Numbered from the stretch's first letter, positions 8,246-18,198 are shown. The stretch is 64,000 nucleotides of DNA from WLWS01 sp965243105 (GCA_965243105.1 CBDEUC010000003.1:2480001-2544000); one strand, 5' to 3'. Numbers and translations: made by a program. The notes: generated from the letters alone by a model not told the origin.

Positions 8246-8259
8246 TTGATCTGGATCAA
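8246..8259. promoter_or_regulatory. FNR/Anr-type operator
   Basis: TTGATCTGGATCAA matches the FNR consensus TTGAT-N4-ATCAA perfectly. It stands between the divergent starts of the stress protein (8187) and cytochrome c (8358), so one site could serve either or both. Confidence 0.75.
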
Positions 8260-8357
8260 GAAAGGTCTGTTGAGGCTGGCCTACTATCAGGATGAGGATT
8301 GTTGTGTGAACAGCTTTCCATGCAATTGATGCTCTTGGCCAATGAGGAAGCACTGAA

Positions 8358-8981
8358 ATGAACAGAATCTCGATACTTACCCGGCTAATTTGCCTTGCTG
8401 CCATGGCAGTGCTCGTAGTTGCCTGTGCTAACAGGGTCTATAATCCCCTCGACGACTTTGAAGAAGTTGCGCCTGCAACGGCACTCGAGGTACCGCAGGT
8501 ATCGCCGGAAAACGCGCCTACCGCAGAGCTCGCAATGATCAAGAGAGGTCAATATCTTGTTGAACTGCTGGGTTGCGCCAATTGTCACACTGACGGCGCG
8601 CTAATTGGCCAACCGAATTCGGATAAAGCACTCGCCGGTTCGAGCATCGGCATCGCATATTCAAATCCACTGCAATATGAATCGCCAGGAATTGTCTTCC
8701 CGTCGAATCTCACTCCGGATCGGGAGACGGGTATTGGTGACTGGACAGATATCCAGTTAATGAAAATGATTCGCAGTGGTATTGATCGACATGGCCATCG
8801 AAAACTGTCCGTAATGCCCTGGCCTGCCTATTCCGTTATCTCCGACGACGATGCCCTTGCCATGACAGCCTACCTGCGAAACCTTGAGCCGGTAAAGAAT
8901 CGCGTGCCTGCTAACGTTGCGCCCGGTCAGGTATCAACTGAGCGCTACGTGCATTTTGGCATGTACCAGAGCCGGGAGTAG
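8358..8981 (+). CDS. Lipoprotein c-type cytochrome
   Basis: Membrane-anchored electron carrier. The 207-residue protein has a lipoprotein signal (LVVAC, lipidated Cys 23), a Pro/Ala-rich linker, and one cytochrome c domain with heme motif C-A-N-C-H (C73, C76, H77). A Met in SVMPWPAY near residue 150 is the likely sixth ligand. The fold resembles the cytochrome domains that accompany membrane dehydrogenases, but no dehydrogenase gene adjoins it, so its partner is unknown. The divergent FNR-type box suggests redox control. It ends eight bp before the convergent ABC operon. Confidence 0.88.
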   Translation: MNRISILTRLICLAAMAVLVVACANRVYNPLDDFEEVAPATALEVPQVSPENAPTAELAMIKRGQYLVELLGCANCHTDGALIGQPNSDKALAGSSIGIAYSNPLQYESPGIVFPSNLTPDRETGIGDWTDIQLMKMIRSGIDRHGHRKLSVMPWPAYSVISDDDALAMTAYLRNLEPVKNRVPANVAPGQVSTERYVHFGMYQSRE

Positions 8982-8989
8982 ATTTTCGA

Positions 8990-10873
8990 TTAGTAGCTGG
9001 CGTCTATCCAGGGCCCGTAAAAGACCCGTTCGCCTTCTATGAATTCAATGCCAAGCTGGTATTGAAATGTATCACCACTTAATACCCACGAGGGGATGAC
9101 AATGTTGGCACTCTCGCCAACCTGCAGGGTGACGTGATCAGAGTATGCGTGCGCCTGGAAAACCTGTGCATCCTGGCGTACTCGAACAGTCACCGTGTAG
9201 GAATTGCCGGATGTTATGCCTTCAAGCTCCAGGGTCACATCCAGCTCATCGTCAATTCTCCTGATACCTCCGTGAACAGTGGGTATGGTTTCCACGTCTT
9301 CCGCGTATTCTGACAACAGCTGCAGAAAATCTGTATTCACTGCCGAGTAATCACAGTTGGCCCTGTTCAAAACGGAAGCCCAGAATGCCTCGCCTGCCAG
9401 GTTTGTTGCACCCAGGTCTGCCATTGCGCGAACAACGTCTCCGGGAGCCTGTTGACCACATGCCCGGGCCAGGGAAGATACCCAGGCTTCACCAATCGCA
9501 TAAATCACATTTTCATCATACTTTTCAGCAAATACTGCCGCAGACATGAGATCATCAAACTTCAGGTCGTGCCTGGTCCAGGCGGCTGATGCAAGGATTC
9601 TAAGTGCGTTTCGTGTTTCATCGAGTTCAAGGGTTTCGTAAGAAGCCCACTCGGCAATCCCTTCGCTAAAAAAGCGGGCATCATCGGCATGGTCACTCAT
9701 GCGTCGGTCTGAACCAATACCCACGAGAACATGCACTGTTTCATGCACGAATACGTGGGCGCGTTCATCCGCATCTCGCAAAGCACTGCTGCGCATACGC
9801 AGTTTCTTCCAACCAGCAATGCCCAGGTGCTGATCGCTGGTATCGGTAAGATCAGCCACTACCTTGCCTGACAGGCTTATCCCGAGTAGTTGCTCAACGT
9901 TCCTGTAATGTTCGTCAGCTTCAAGCTGTAGAAGCTGAGCGAATTTCTCGTCCCTGGCATAATGTGAAAGTCGGTAGAACTCGGTTTCTACAACTCGTGG
10001 GCGATAGTTCCCTCCATCGCCTGCCAGTCCCCCTACCATGTCGGAGAACATGGTAATGCTAAGGTAGCTCAGAATTACCATGGCCGCGGCCAGGGTAGTT
10101 AAAATGCCTTTCACGCGAGGGCCCAGCCTGTTGGTAAACCTGACAGAGGTATCCTGGTCGCTGGATGTCCACAGGCGACCCGCCAGGAAAAAACACAGGC
10201 TGGCAAGAACCAGGTGATAACTCCATGCTTTTACAGAAAAAAGTATTTCCTCGCCGCGGTAATCGGGCACCAGCAGGGAAGACGGATTTAGAAATTTTAG
10301 TGCCGGAACACCTGCCTCAAGAACGCTTATACTGATCCAGTAAATAATTACGGCAAGCACTCCGAAGACACGGAACCAGGAGGCAAATAATCCGATGGCC
10401 AGCCCGACAAAACATACGCCAAAACCAAGAGCGAGCTCAAGCCACCACAGTTTCCATGAAAATTGAGTTTGGGTAACTGAATTCACATTAAAACTATGTA
10501 CGAAGAAGGAGTTGAACTGGCTGATGATAAAGATTGCCAGGAGTATGAAGGAGGTAGCAAGTACCTTGGTAAAGTAAACTTGCCAGCGTGATACAGGCAG
10601 ACTCCATAGAAGGTTTAGTGTTGAATGTTCCCGCTCATGGGGGAATATCCTGTAGGCGGCGACGAGGCCGATGACAAAATAGGTGCCGGCAGAGATCATT
10701 GCGTTCTCAGTCGTAAGTATTCCTGACAGGTAGGACCAGGTGATCGTATCGGGTGTTTGTTCGGAAAGAAGGAAATACCAGCCAAGTATTTCAATTGCGA
10801 AAAGGGCCAGGATAAGCGGAATCATGTGATGCAACTCTTTCCTGGCCAGGCTCAGAAAACAGGCAGCATTCAT
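8990..10873 (-). CDS. ABC-2 type permease fused to HExxH gluzincin-like domain
   Basis: The first ~285 residues hold about seven membrane helices of an ABC-2 exporter permease. The remaining ~340 form a soluble domain with a zinc-protease signature HETVH at 377-381 and a possible third ligand in FFSEGIAEW (E404), as in M1-like gluzincins. A beta-rich tail follows. The start overlaps the stop of the upstream permease by four bases (ATGA), so the two are translationally coupled. A role in exporting and trimming a peptide, or in sensing one, is inference. No substrate gene is visible in the operon. Confidence 0.8.
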   Translation of the reverse strand: MNAACFLSLARKELHHMIPLILALFAIEILGWYFLLSEQTPDTITWSYLSGILTTENAMISAGTYFVIGLVAAYRIFPHEREHSTLNLLWSLPVSRWQVYFTKVLATSFILLAIFIISQFNSFFVHSFNVNSVTQTQFSWKLWWLELALGFGVCFVGLAIGLFASWFRVFGVLAVIIYWISISVLEAGVPALKFLNPSSLLVPDYRGEEILFSVKAWSYHLVLASLCFFLAGRLWTSSDQDTSVRFTNRLGPRVKGILTTLAAAMVILSYLSITMFSDMVGGLAGDGGNYRPRVVETEFYRLSHYARDEKFAQLLQLEADEHYRNVEQLLGISLSGKVVADLTDTSDQHLGIAGWKKLRMRSSALRDADERAHVFVHETVHVLVGIGSDRRMSDHADDARFFSEGIAEWASYETLELDETRNALRILASAAWTRHDLKFDDLMSAAVFAEKYDENVIYAIGEAWVSSLARACGQQAPGDVVRAMADLGATNLAGEAFWASVLNRANCDYSAVNTDFLQLLSEYAEDVETIPTVHGGIRRIDDELDVTLELEGITSGNSYTVTVRVRQDAQVFQAHAYSDHVTLQVGESANIVIPSWVLSGDTFQYQLGIEFIEGERVFYGPWIDASY

Positions 10874-12798
10874 GGCATAACCAACTTGTCATAGCCGAAC
10901 CTTACAATCATGTTATAGGGCATGAGCTGGCATTCAAGGGCGGTGTAAACACGATTTCCTTTACCATACCTGCCTGTTATAGATCGAATCACCTGCTTTT
11001 GCCCAACCGGCCATGTGAACTCGTCTTTTCGTAAAGTATTAGGCGCGACGGGAATGTTGTAACCGGGAAGCTTGCGATGAAGCGCGGTACAACTCATCTC
11101 TGAAGCAAGGGCTTTCTCAAGCTCAAGGTTAAATTTTAAAACCCGCTGTCCGCTCTCGTTAACCTCGCCGGTAACGGAATACCTGGCTACTGGAATGGCT
11201 GCGATCCTGCTGGCGTACTCTTCTTGCCGTGCAAGTTGTTCTACCTGGTTTCTCCATTGCTCAACAAACCCAGGCCATGAAAGGCCGGTTGCTGACTCAA
11301 AACGTGCTGTGAAAGGCTTACGCCAGTCCGACCACCAGTCACGTATATCTCCATGAACCTCGCGTCGAAATTCGGACTCTGCGAATTGCCTCACGGTGTC
11401 ATGACCCACCAGGTCTTCCAGTACGCGCCAACCTGAGTAAGAAAGGGCAAGGCCGAGGGATTCGCCTATGCGATCGCTGGTCGTTTCCCACTGGGTAATT
11501 GTTTTTTCATCTATGTTGACTCGTTGCGAGACATACATGGCAAGAACGAGTAAATCATTTGCAGGGGTATCAAGCGACCCAGGGGGTTCTCCGTTATGCA
11601 CGACTAACCAGCTTGAAAACCCATCCAGGAACCAGTGCGAAGGCTCGAGTATTACCCTGTTTAACGAAGCGGTGGATAACAACTGGTGAACAACAAAAAT
11701 ACCAAAATGCGGAAAATTCCAGCCGGGTGCGTCAATAAAGTTTGCATCAACCCTTATACCTTGCGTGGTGCTGGCCAGGCGTGTGGAGTACGCCTTGGAT
11801 TTAGCAATGGGCGAAAGTGAAATACGGGTGATGTATTCATCCTTGTTAAAGGGCAGGTATGACTCAACCTTGGATAGCGGTATTTTCAACTGGTCTGCGA
11901 GTGTAATTGCATCCTGTTCATATTTTGGATCCAGGTAAGCTATCTCAAGCTTTTCTCGAGCGATAACATGTTCCTGCGTAAAGGCAAAGTTTTGTTCATT
12001 GCCTGGAGGCTCGAGCATGCCAATCATGCCGAGTGATACAACCACCAGCACAAATAGAAAGCTCTTGTCACGCGTTGACATGGGTACAGCAAGACTTTCT
12101 ACGTAGGAACCATCGTCGACGTTCATCAGTAGAAAAGCCAGGGCTATAGCAATCACCCCTATAGCCAGGGATATTCCCAGCTCTGCAAGGGGGAAACTGT
12201 CCCGTTCAAAACTAAAAAGTTCCTGGTCGATGAGTGCAACAGGACCAAAGCGGTTGAGCTCCAGTGATGTTTCTGTGCTGATAAAAAAAAGAGCGACTGC
12301 TGCAAGGCTGGCGAGTGGTATTCGCCAGCGTCCCAGTAGTGAAAAAACAAATACGCAACTCCACACGACAAAAACGTAAGCCCCAAGGCGGGTAGCCATG
12401 ATCACGGAAAAGCGGAATTCGAGAGGTTCGTGAAAACTGGCGGTGTACATTGAATACCCCCAGACAGAAAACGCGAAAATACTGACCACCACGAGGCCTA
12501 TAGCGTACTTTACAGATACCATGTAAGCAGGCCTGAAGGGGAGCGCCTCGATAAATCGTTGTGTCCTGCTGTAGTATTCCTGGGTAACCAGGAAGTAACC
12601 AACCCCGAGTGCGATAAAGACAAGTGCCGGCCAGGCAAAAATGGGTACCAGCTGCAGGTCACTTAAGACTGCATCACTGAACAACATGAACCTGACGATG
12701 AGCCATGCAAATATTATTGAAACCAGCGACAACCAGGCAAAGCTAGCGCGATGTTGTCGTAGCTCCTTGCCAGCCAGGCCGCGCAGGATAGTGATCAT
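10870..12798 (-). CDS. ABC-2 type permease fused to degenerate gluzincin-like domain
   Basis: Partner permease of the same exporter, 642 residues. About six or seven membrane helices fill the first ~260 residues, then a large soluble domain follows. Where its sister has HETVH this one reads VVHQLLS, and the third-ligand segment is FLDGFSSWL with Asp instead of Glu, so the zinc site appears lost. A pair of one intact and one decayed domain suggests a heterodimer with a single active site. It overlaps both neighbours by four bases (ATPase upstream, permease downstream), showing one transcript. Confidence 0.78.
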   Translation of the reverse strand: MITILRGLAGKELRQHRASFAWLSLVSIIFAWLIVRFMLFSDAVLSDLQLVPIFAWPALVFIALGVGYFLVTQEYYSRTQRFIEALPFRPAYMVSVKYAIGLVVVSIFAFSVWGYSMYTASFHEPLEFRFSVIMATRLGAYVFVVWSCVFVFSLLGRWRIPLASLAAVALFFISTETSLELNRFGPVALIDQELFSFERDSFPLAELGISLAIGVIAIALAFLLMNVDDGSYVESLAVPMSTRDKSFLFVLVVVSLGMIGMLEPPGNEQNFAFTQEHVIAREKLEIAYLDPKYEQDAITLADQLKIPLSKVESYLPFNKDEYITRISLSPIAKSKAYSTRLASTTQGIRVDANFIDAPGWNFPHFGIFVVHQLLSTASLNRVILEPSHWFLDGFSSWLVVHNGEPPGSLDTPANDLLVLAMYVSQRVNIDEKTITQWETTSDRIGESLGLALSYSGWRVLEDLVGHDTVRQFAESEFRREVHGDIRDWWSDWRKPFTARFESATGLSWPGFVEQWRNQVEQLARQEEYASRIAAIPVARYSVTGEVNESGQRVLKFNLELEKALASEMSCTALHRKLPGYNIPVAPNTLRKDEFTWPVGQKQVIRSITGRYGKGNRVYTALECQLMPYNMIVRFGYDKLVMP

Positions 12799-13694
12799 AA
12801 CTTGACTGATTCGCTGACCATGTCGACAAAGATATCTTCCAGGGAAAGCTGTTCCACGGTCCAGGGTGCGCTGACCGTTGCTGGAATGTCCTGTTCATGA
12901 AATCGAAGGGTGACTGCCCGCCCGGCATCATTGCGTCGGTCCTGCAATACACTCGTCGAGCATGCGAGTAATTCATCCGGCAGGTCCATATCAAGATCTA
13001 TGCCTTCACCTGCGCTTAACATATATCGTCGTATAGAAGCTCTCAGGTTTTCAAGTGAACCCTCGTAGAGCATTGTGCCGCGATTTATAATGCCAACAGT
13101 ATCTGCTGCGCGCTCAATTTCATCGATGAGGTGAGTGGAAAATAGCGTGGTCCTGTGTGCCCTGACAGTATGGTCGCGCACAATATCGATAAATTCCCGG
13201 CGCGCCACCGGGTCCATACCCGTGGTGGGCTCATCCAGCAGCAACAATTTTGGATGATGTGCCAGCGCCAGTGACAGGGCCAGCTTGGCGCGCATGCCGC
13301 TGGAAAATGCCTGTATCTTGCGATCGGTAGGGACCTCGAAAATACGCAGGATACGCTGGTATTCTCCATCATCCCAGCCTGGATAAAAGGATGATACGAA
13401 CCTGCCCAGCTCACCAGCGGTCATCCATTCATAAAAGTGGTGTTCCTGTGCGACATAGCCTATGGATGCCCGCGGCTTGAAATCATTCCTTCCAACGGTA
13501 TTGCCAAGTATGGAAACTTTGCCCGAATTTGCATGGGTGATCCCCATGATGATACGCAGGGCCGTCGATTTACCCGCGCCATTTCTTCCCAGGAAGCCAT
13601 AGACTTGCCCTTCTTCAACGACCATGTTCAGTCCATTGATCGCAACCAGCTGTCCATACTTCTTGTGTACATCGCTAAGCTCTAATGCACTCAT
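12795..13694 (-). CDS. ABC transporter ATP-binding protein
   Basis: Energises the two downstream permeases; first gene of the three-gene minus-strand operon. The 299-residue protein has Walker A GRNGAGKST (near 37-45), signature FSSGMRAKLALSLAL, Walker B LLLLDEPTTGMDP and the switch His (FSTHLIDE). It resembles ABC-2 family exporters of the CcmA/YtrB type. The C-terminal ~80 residues are variable. The stop overlaps the next start by four bases. Confidence 0.93.
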   Translation of the reverse strand: MSALELSDVHKKYGQLVAINGLNMVVEEGQVYGFLGRNGAGKSTALRIIMGITHANSGKVSILGNTVGRNDFKPRASIGYVAQEHHFYEWMTAGELGRFVSSFYPGWDDGEYQRILRIFEVPTDRKIQAFSSGMRAKLALSLALAHHPKLLLLDEPTTGMDPVARREFIDIVRDHTVRAHRTTLFSTHLIDEIERAADTVGIINRGTMLYEGSLENLRASIRRYMLSAGEGIDLDMDLPDELLACSTSVLQDRRNDAGRAVTLRFHEQDIPATVSAPWTVEQLSLEDIFVDMVSESVKL

Positions 13695-13992
13695 ATCATC
13701 TACTCTACCATCAACATCCAGGTTTTAGTTGACAAATTCCTGCAAAATTCTCGCACTAAAACAGTTTAAAGCGGGCGAACTGGCTTCTTGACCCGGGAAT
13801 AGACCGCCCTCAGTGTCATTGTAGTAACCCCGGGCAAAGTACCCGAAACTACTGCTTTTCTGGGGAATATTCGTACTCACTTTCCTGCCAGTCATTGTTT
13901 TTCTTGGCCGTTTAACCCCTTCCGGTTTTTGCTGCGTTTCAATAAATACGGACACAGGACCGAATTCGATAATCCACAGCAGGAGAAATTCC
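13695..13992. other. Divergent intergenic region, ABC operon/VWA gene
   Basis: About 300 bp between divergent genes. It must hold both promoters, but I see no clear operator or RNA element. The end nearest the VWA gene has a good ribosome-binding site (CAGGAGAAA, 13980-13988). Confidence 0.5.
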
Positions 13993-15801
13993 ATGAAGAT
14001 AATTAACAAGCAATGTGTGCTGATTGCCGCGACTGTATTTTTGGTCGCCTGTAGCCAGGATGAATCCACCAAGATATCAAAGTCATCCGGTAAGCCAGGG
14101 GACCTCAAGCCGGTTCCGATGCAGGTAGAAAGCGCAATAACAAACCCTGTCGATATTTCCAGCGTCGAGCCAGTTGAAATTGATGAGGCCAAAATTGCGA
14201 TGGAAGCTTCATTACCCCCGCTGGAGCGTGCCATGGAAGCACCAGCGACGGTAGCGGGAAAACCGAAGAAAACCAGGGAAATCAGTATTGCCAGGATGGA
14301 ATCTGCCGATTTTGCGGCACCTGCCTTTTTCCGGGAAATACGCGCTGCGAGTGAGCCGCGAGACAGGGAAAATTACGCACATTTCGAAGACAACCAGACC
14401 AGGCGTGTCATGGAACATCCCGTTTCCACCTTCAGTATCGACGTCGATACCGGCTCCTACGCAAATGTAAGGAGGATGCTGAATGCTGGCAGGTTGCCAG
14501 CACGCGACGCCGTCAGGACAGAGGAACTGGTGAATTACTTTTCCTACGATTACCCGGCGCACAACAACCGTGACGAACCGTTTGCCCTTTACAGGGAAAT
14601 CGCACCGAGTCCGTGGAATGAAAATACCTACCTGTTACACCTTGGTATCAGGGGTTATGACCTGGCAGAAACATCCTTGCCGGCCTCCAACCTGGTTTTC
14701 CTCGTGGACGTGTCAGGTTCCATGCAATCAGCCAACAAGCTGGAGTTACTGAAATCTTCCCTGAAACTGCTTACCAGGCAGCTCGATGCGGATGATCGGG
14801 TCTCGATCGTGGTATACGCCGGTGCTTCGGGTGTTGTCCTTGAACCGACTCCCGGGAATCAAAGGGCCAGGATCATTGCCTCGCTGGAAAGTCTTCAGGC
14901 AGGTGGTTCTACCAATGGTGCCGCGGGTATTCGCCTGGCCTATGCAATGGCGGAACAGGGATTCATCAAGGGAGGAATAAACCGGGTCCTGCTGGCAACC
15001 GATGGCGACTTCAATGTTGGCACAAGCAATATTGAGCAGCTAAAGGATCTTGTCGCTGAAAAGCGAAAAACAGGGATTTCGCTGAGTGCCCTGGGCTTTG
15101 GTACCGGGAATTATAACGATTACCTGATGGAGCAAATTGCAGATACCGGCAATGGTAACTACGCCTATATCGACACCCTGAACGAGGCACAGAAGGTACT
15201 GGTCGATGAAATGAACTCAACACTCTTTACGATTGCAAAGGACGTAAAAATCCAGCTGGAGTTTAACCCGGCACTTGTCTCGGAGTATCGACTCGTGGGC
15301 TATGAAAACCGCGTGCTGAACAGGGAGGACTTTAATAACGACAAGGTTGATGCCGGAGAAATTGGCGCAGGACATACCGTAACTGCGCTTTACGAGATAA
15401 GCCTGGTTCCAGGAAAAGGCAAGTTGATTGACCCCCTGCGTTACCAGCAGGAAAAGCTGCCGGGTGCCACTACTGATGAACTGGCCTTCCTGAGGATCCG
15501 CTACAAGGAACCGGACTCTGAGACCAGCAAGCTTCTCGAGTGGGCGCTGGATAAAAAAGAGATCATCGCTGATATAGAAAAAACCAGCACAGACTTTCGC
15601 TTTGCATCAGCCGTGGCCTCCTTTGCCCAGGAGTTACGTGGTGGCAGGAATATCGGTGCTTTCTCCTACCCACAGGTTTACCAGCTGGCGAAAGGTGCAC
15701 TGGGCGAGGATAGCTTTGGTTACCGTAGCGAGTTTATCCAGATGGTAAAACTTGCCGGGTCAATCAGTACGCCAGGCAGGCATGCACAGCTTATTCGTTA
15801 G
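13993..15801 (+). CDS. VWA-domain lipoprotein, YfbK-like
   Basis: Lipoprotein of 602 residues (lipobox LVAC, Cys 20) with the architecture of E. coli YfbK. It has a linker of ~120 residues, an N-terminal VWA-associated segment (FSIDVDTGSYANVRRML from ~147), a von Willebrand A domain and a C-terminal DUF3520-like domain. The metal site is complete: D239-V-S-G-S243, a Thr in GGSTNGAAG and Asp in ATDGDFN. Such domains bind protein partners through Mg2+; the cellular role of the family is not settled. AGGAG stands just before the ATG. It is monocistronic, followed by a stem-loop. Confidence 0.9.
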   Translation: MKIINKQCVLIAATVFLVACSQDESTKISKSSGKPGDLKPVPMQVESAITNPVDISSVEPVEIDEAKIAMEASLPPLERAMEAPATVAGKPKKTREISIARMESADFAAPAFFREIRAASEPRDRENYAHFEDNQTRRVMEHPVSTFSIDVDTGSYANVRRMLNAGRLPARDAVRTEELVNYFSYDYPAHNNRDEPFALYREIAPSPWNENTYLLHLGIRGYDLAETSLPASNLVFLVDVSGSMQSANKLELLKSSLKLLTRQLDADDRVSIVVYAGASGVVLEPTPGNQRARIIASLESLQAGGSTNGAAGIRLAYAMAEQGFIKGGINRVLLATDGDFNVGTSNIEQLKDLVAEKRKTGISLSALGFGTGNYNDYLMEQIADTGNGNYAYIDTLNEAQKVLVDEMNSTLFTIAKDVKIQLEFNPALVSEYRLVGYENRVLNREDFNNDKVDAGEIGAGHTVTALYEISLVPGKGKLIDPLRYQQEKLPGATTDELAFLRIRYKEPDSETSKLLEWALDKKEIIADIEKTSTDFRFASAVASFAQELRGGRNIGAFSYPQVYQLAKGALGEDSFGYRSEFIQMVKLAGSISTPGRHAQLIR

Positions 15802-15814
15802 GAAATTGGGTGGT

Positions 15815-15838
15815 GAGCACCCGGTGGCGCGGGTGCTC
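15815..15838. terminator. Stem-loop between convergent genes
   Basis: Perfect 8-bp stem GAGCACCC/GGGTGCTC with an 8-base loop in the 73-bp gap between the VWA gene and the convergent hydrolase. There is no strong T-tract, so intrinsic termination is uncertain. Confidence 0.5.
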
Positions 15839-15874
15839 CTCAATAAAGTTCACCTGGGATCCTCAGGGACAGGT

Positions 15875-16795
15875 TTATTCCATTCCGAGTAATTGGCGGG
15901 TCTCACGCATGACGATTTTCCAGGCCGTGGAAATCGGCGCAATGACATCAAAATGCCCGGCGCCGTCGACAACAGCGAGGCTGATATCATCACCTGCTGC
16001 GCGCGCCTTCGCCAGGAATGCGGTGCTCTGCCTGAGAGGTACAAGCACATCTGCGGCGCCATGCACCATGCGCACGGGTACATTAAGCGGTAGTAACTGT
16101 ACCGGGTTTACCTGTGCTACGCGTTCAGGCACGTCTTCCGGCTCGGCCATGAGCAAACCAGGGACACCGGTATTGCAATCCTGGGTGTCATACTCATGGC
16201 GATAGCTTGAAAGGTTACTGATAGCTGCCAGGGGTACCACTCCCCTTATTTTTAGCGGGTTGGCGCTATAGAATTCGCTACTGGAGTCAAGGTTGTTTCT
16301 TGCCGCGTACCACAGCACCAGGTGCCCCCCGGCCGAGTGTCCCATCAACACCACGCGCGAGAGGTCAAGTCTGTGCCCGGGTGCAATTTCGCGAAGGTAT
16401 TCAATACTGTTAGCCAGGTCATGCATGGTGCCCGGCCAGGCGCCTCCTTCATTACCAATACGACGATACTCCACGGTCCATGAGGCAATACGAGCCCGGG
16501 CCAGTTCTCCGCTCAAGTTTGCTGCCATGGTTAAATCAAAGTCGGAGAGCCAGCAACCACCGTGGACGAATACCACGACTGGATGCGGTCCTTTACCCGC
16601 AGGCAAACGTAATTCGCCAAACTGGTATTGGCCTGGCCCATAATTGATTACATGGTCTGCTGGTGGCTTGGGTAGTGCACTGAGTTGCTCCCAGCTAATC
16701 GGCAAGCCTTTTTCACCGGCCTGGATACTGGCCACTGAAAGAGTGCCCAGCACTGCTATGAGTACAAGGAAATATTTTTTACAGTGTCTGCTCAT
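15875..16795 (-). CDS. Exported alpha/beta hydrolase (esterase/lipase family)
   Basis: Serine hydrolase of 306 residues with an N-terminal signal peptide (about 26 residues). It shows oxyanion motif HGG (78-80), nucleophile elbow G-H-S154-A-G-G, an acid in HGAADVLVP and the catalytic His in DGAGHFDV. The fold resembles BD-FAE and kynurenine-formamidase-like enzymes; the substrate is unknown. It overlaps the stop of the upstream NCS1 permease by four bases, so both are one operon, which hints that the permease may import a product or relative of its substrate. Confidence 0.85.
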   Translation of the reverse strand: MSRHCKKYFLVLIAVLGTLSVASIQAGEKGLPISWEQLSALPKPPADHVINYGPGQYQFGELRLPAGKGPHPVVVFVHGGCWLSDFDLTMAANLSGELARARIASWTVEYRRIGNEGGAWPGTMHDLANSIEYLREIAPGHRLDLSRVVLMGHSAGGHLVLWYAARNNLDSSSEFYSANPLKIRGVVPLAAISNLSSYRHEYDTQDCNTGVPGLLMAEPEDVPERVAQVNPVQLLPLNVPVRMVHGAADVLVPLRQSTAFLAKARAAGDDISLAVVDGAGHFDVIAPISTAWKIVMRETRQLLGME

Positions 16796-18198
16796 TTTGA
16801 AAACACCATTAAACGTAACAACGGGTAGAGGATAACAACAGTCAGGCAGGACGTGATGACTTCAATTGCAATAATATCTGCCATAACATAGTGTGCCATG
16901 ATAACGCTGGAAAAAAGTGTAATCACGCCGGCCCAGTTAACATTCTCGGGCTCGTCATCTGAAACTTCCAGTCCTGCCTGTATTCGAGGCTTCACTAAAA
17001 AGTAATCCACAAGGATTATCCCGGACAGGGTGCTCAGCAATACACCGAGCAGGCTGATCCAGGCCTCTACCAGTTCAAGAATATGACCGTAAAGCATCAG
17101 CAGGCCGATAATGTTGGCAAAGACGATGAAAGTGAAGCGACCCGGGCGCCATTTTATCAATGCGTCGAAAAAGTTTGTCAGGGAAAGCGACGCGGCATAA
17201 CAATTAAGTACCTGCGCCTTTGCCTGCGCAATAAACATGAGTAGAAAACCAGTTACACCGCCATAAAGCATGAATGCTGCGGCAATACTATCAGGACTTT
17301 TTAACACCAGTTGCTGTGCTTCCTGCATGGAAAGACCCTGTGACTCGACATAGTAATTGGCGAGCCCAGCCGCTGCCGCGTACATCAGGATACCCCCTGT
17401 CAACATGACCAGTACTGACTGGAAAAAACCGCCAATGAGCACCGCAGAGGTTGCATGCATGGTAGAGCGGGCATAGCGCCCATAGTCGACCGACACCAGT
17501 GGCAGGGCACAGGCCGGACCAATGAGAATATTCAAACTGAAAACAAACTTGTCCCAGTCAGACTGTATACCCATGGATCGAAGTGCCTCTGCCGGGAACT
17601 GGCTTTGAAACGTGAGGACACCTGTTAATGAACTATCAGCCTGCATGACGACCTTGACGAGCACCCATGCCATGACCAGCAAAAAAGCGATTAGCAGGAG
17701 CGACGAAAAGCGTGCAATGATGGCAAAACCAAACGTGGTCACGAGGATCCAGAGAAGGGTCAGGCCGCCATATATAATGAGTTTCATGGCGAGCCCATCG
17801 GACAACTGGAAAAAATGCAGGATACCCCTGTAAAGCAGGGCATTTTCCAGGGCCAGCATTCCGATTATGAGGAAGCTGAAGATTACGGACGCCAGTACAG
17901 AGCCCTTGATGCCGAGCCCATATTGACGGGTTACAAGGGTATTGGAGTACCCGGTATGGTAGGCAACGTGGGAAAGGCCCCAGCCGAGGAAACTGCCAAA
18001 TATCAATGAAACAATACCGGCGATCAGGGCAATTTTCACGCCGGCAACAAAACAAACCAGCGCACCAAAAAAAAGGATCACCAGGGTAGTCACAATACCC
18101 GCTGTGTTCCAGGTCAGGCTCAACCAGCCAAGACGTTCCTGTTCAGGAACTGCCTCGAGGGAATGGTCATCTACAAGCGCTTTAAGGTTCTCTGCCAT
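16792..18198 (-). CDS. NCS1-family nucleobase permease (cytosine permease-like)
   Basis: Inner-membrane transporter of 468 residues with about twelve hydrophobic helices and the CodB/NCS1 pattern near the start (QERLGWLSLTWNTAGI, GWGLSHVAYHTGYSNTLVTR). It would import a nucleobase or related compound by proton or sodium symport; the substrate cannot be read from the sequence. No deaminase or hydantoinase adjoins it. It is co-transcribed with the downstream exported hydrolase (ATGA overlap). Confidence 0.85.
   Translation of the reverse strand: MAENLKALVDDHSLEAVPEQERLGWLSLTWNTAGIVTTLVILFFGALVCFVAGVKIALIAGIVSLIFGSFLGWGLSHVAYHTGYSNTLVTRQYGLGIKGSVLASVIFSFLIIGMLALENALLYRGILHFFQLSDGLAMKLIIYGGLTLLWILVTTFGFAIIARFSSLLLIAFLLVMAWVLVKVVMQADSSLTGVLTFQSQFPAEALRSMGIQSDWDKFVFSLNILIGPACALPLVSVDYGRYARSTMHATSAVLIGGFFQSVLVMLTGGILMYAAAAGLANYYVESQGLSMQEAQQLVLKSPDSIAAAFMLYGGVTGFLLMFIAQAKAQVLNCYAASLSLTNFFDALIKWRPGRFTFIVFANIIGLLMLYGHILELVEAWISLLGVLLSTLSGIILVDYFLVKPRIQAGLEVSDDEPENVNWAGVITLFSSVIMAHYVMADIIAIEVITSCLTVVILYPLLRLMVFSK

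Noticed and set aside
13725..14234. Minus-strand open frame before and over the VWA gene start
   Set aside because: No domain, no ribosome-binding site, and it overlaps the lipoprotein signal of a well-supported gene.
15810..16205. Plus-strand open frame over the hydrolase 3' end
   Set aside because: Antisense to a hydrolase with an intact catalytic triad and without protein-like features.
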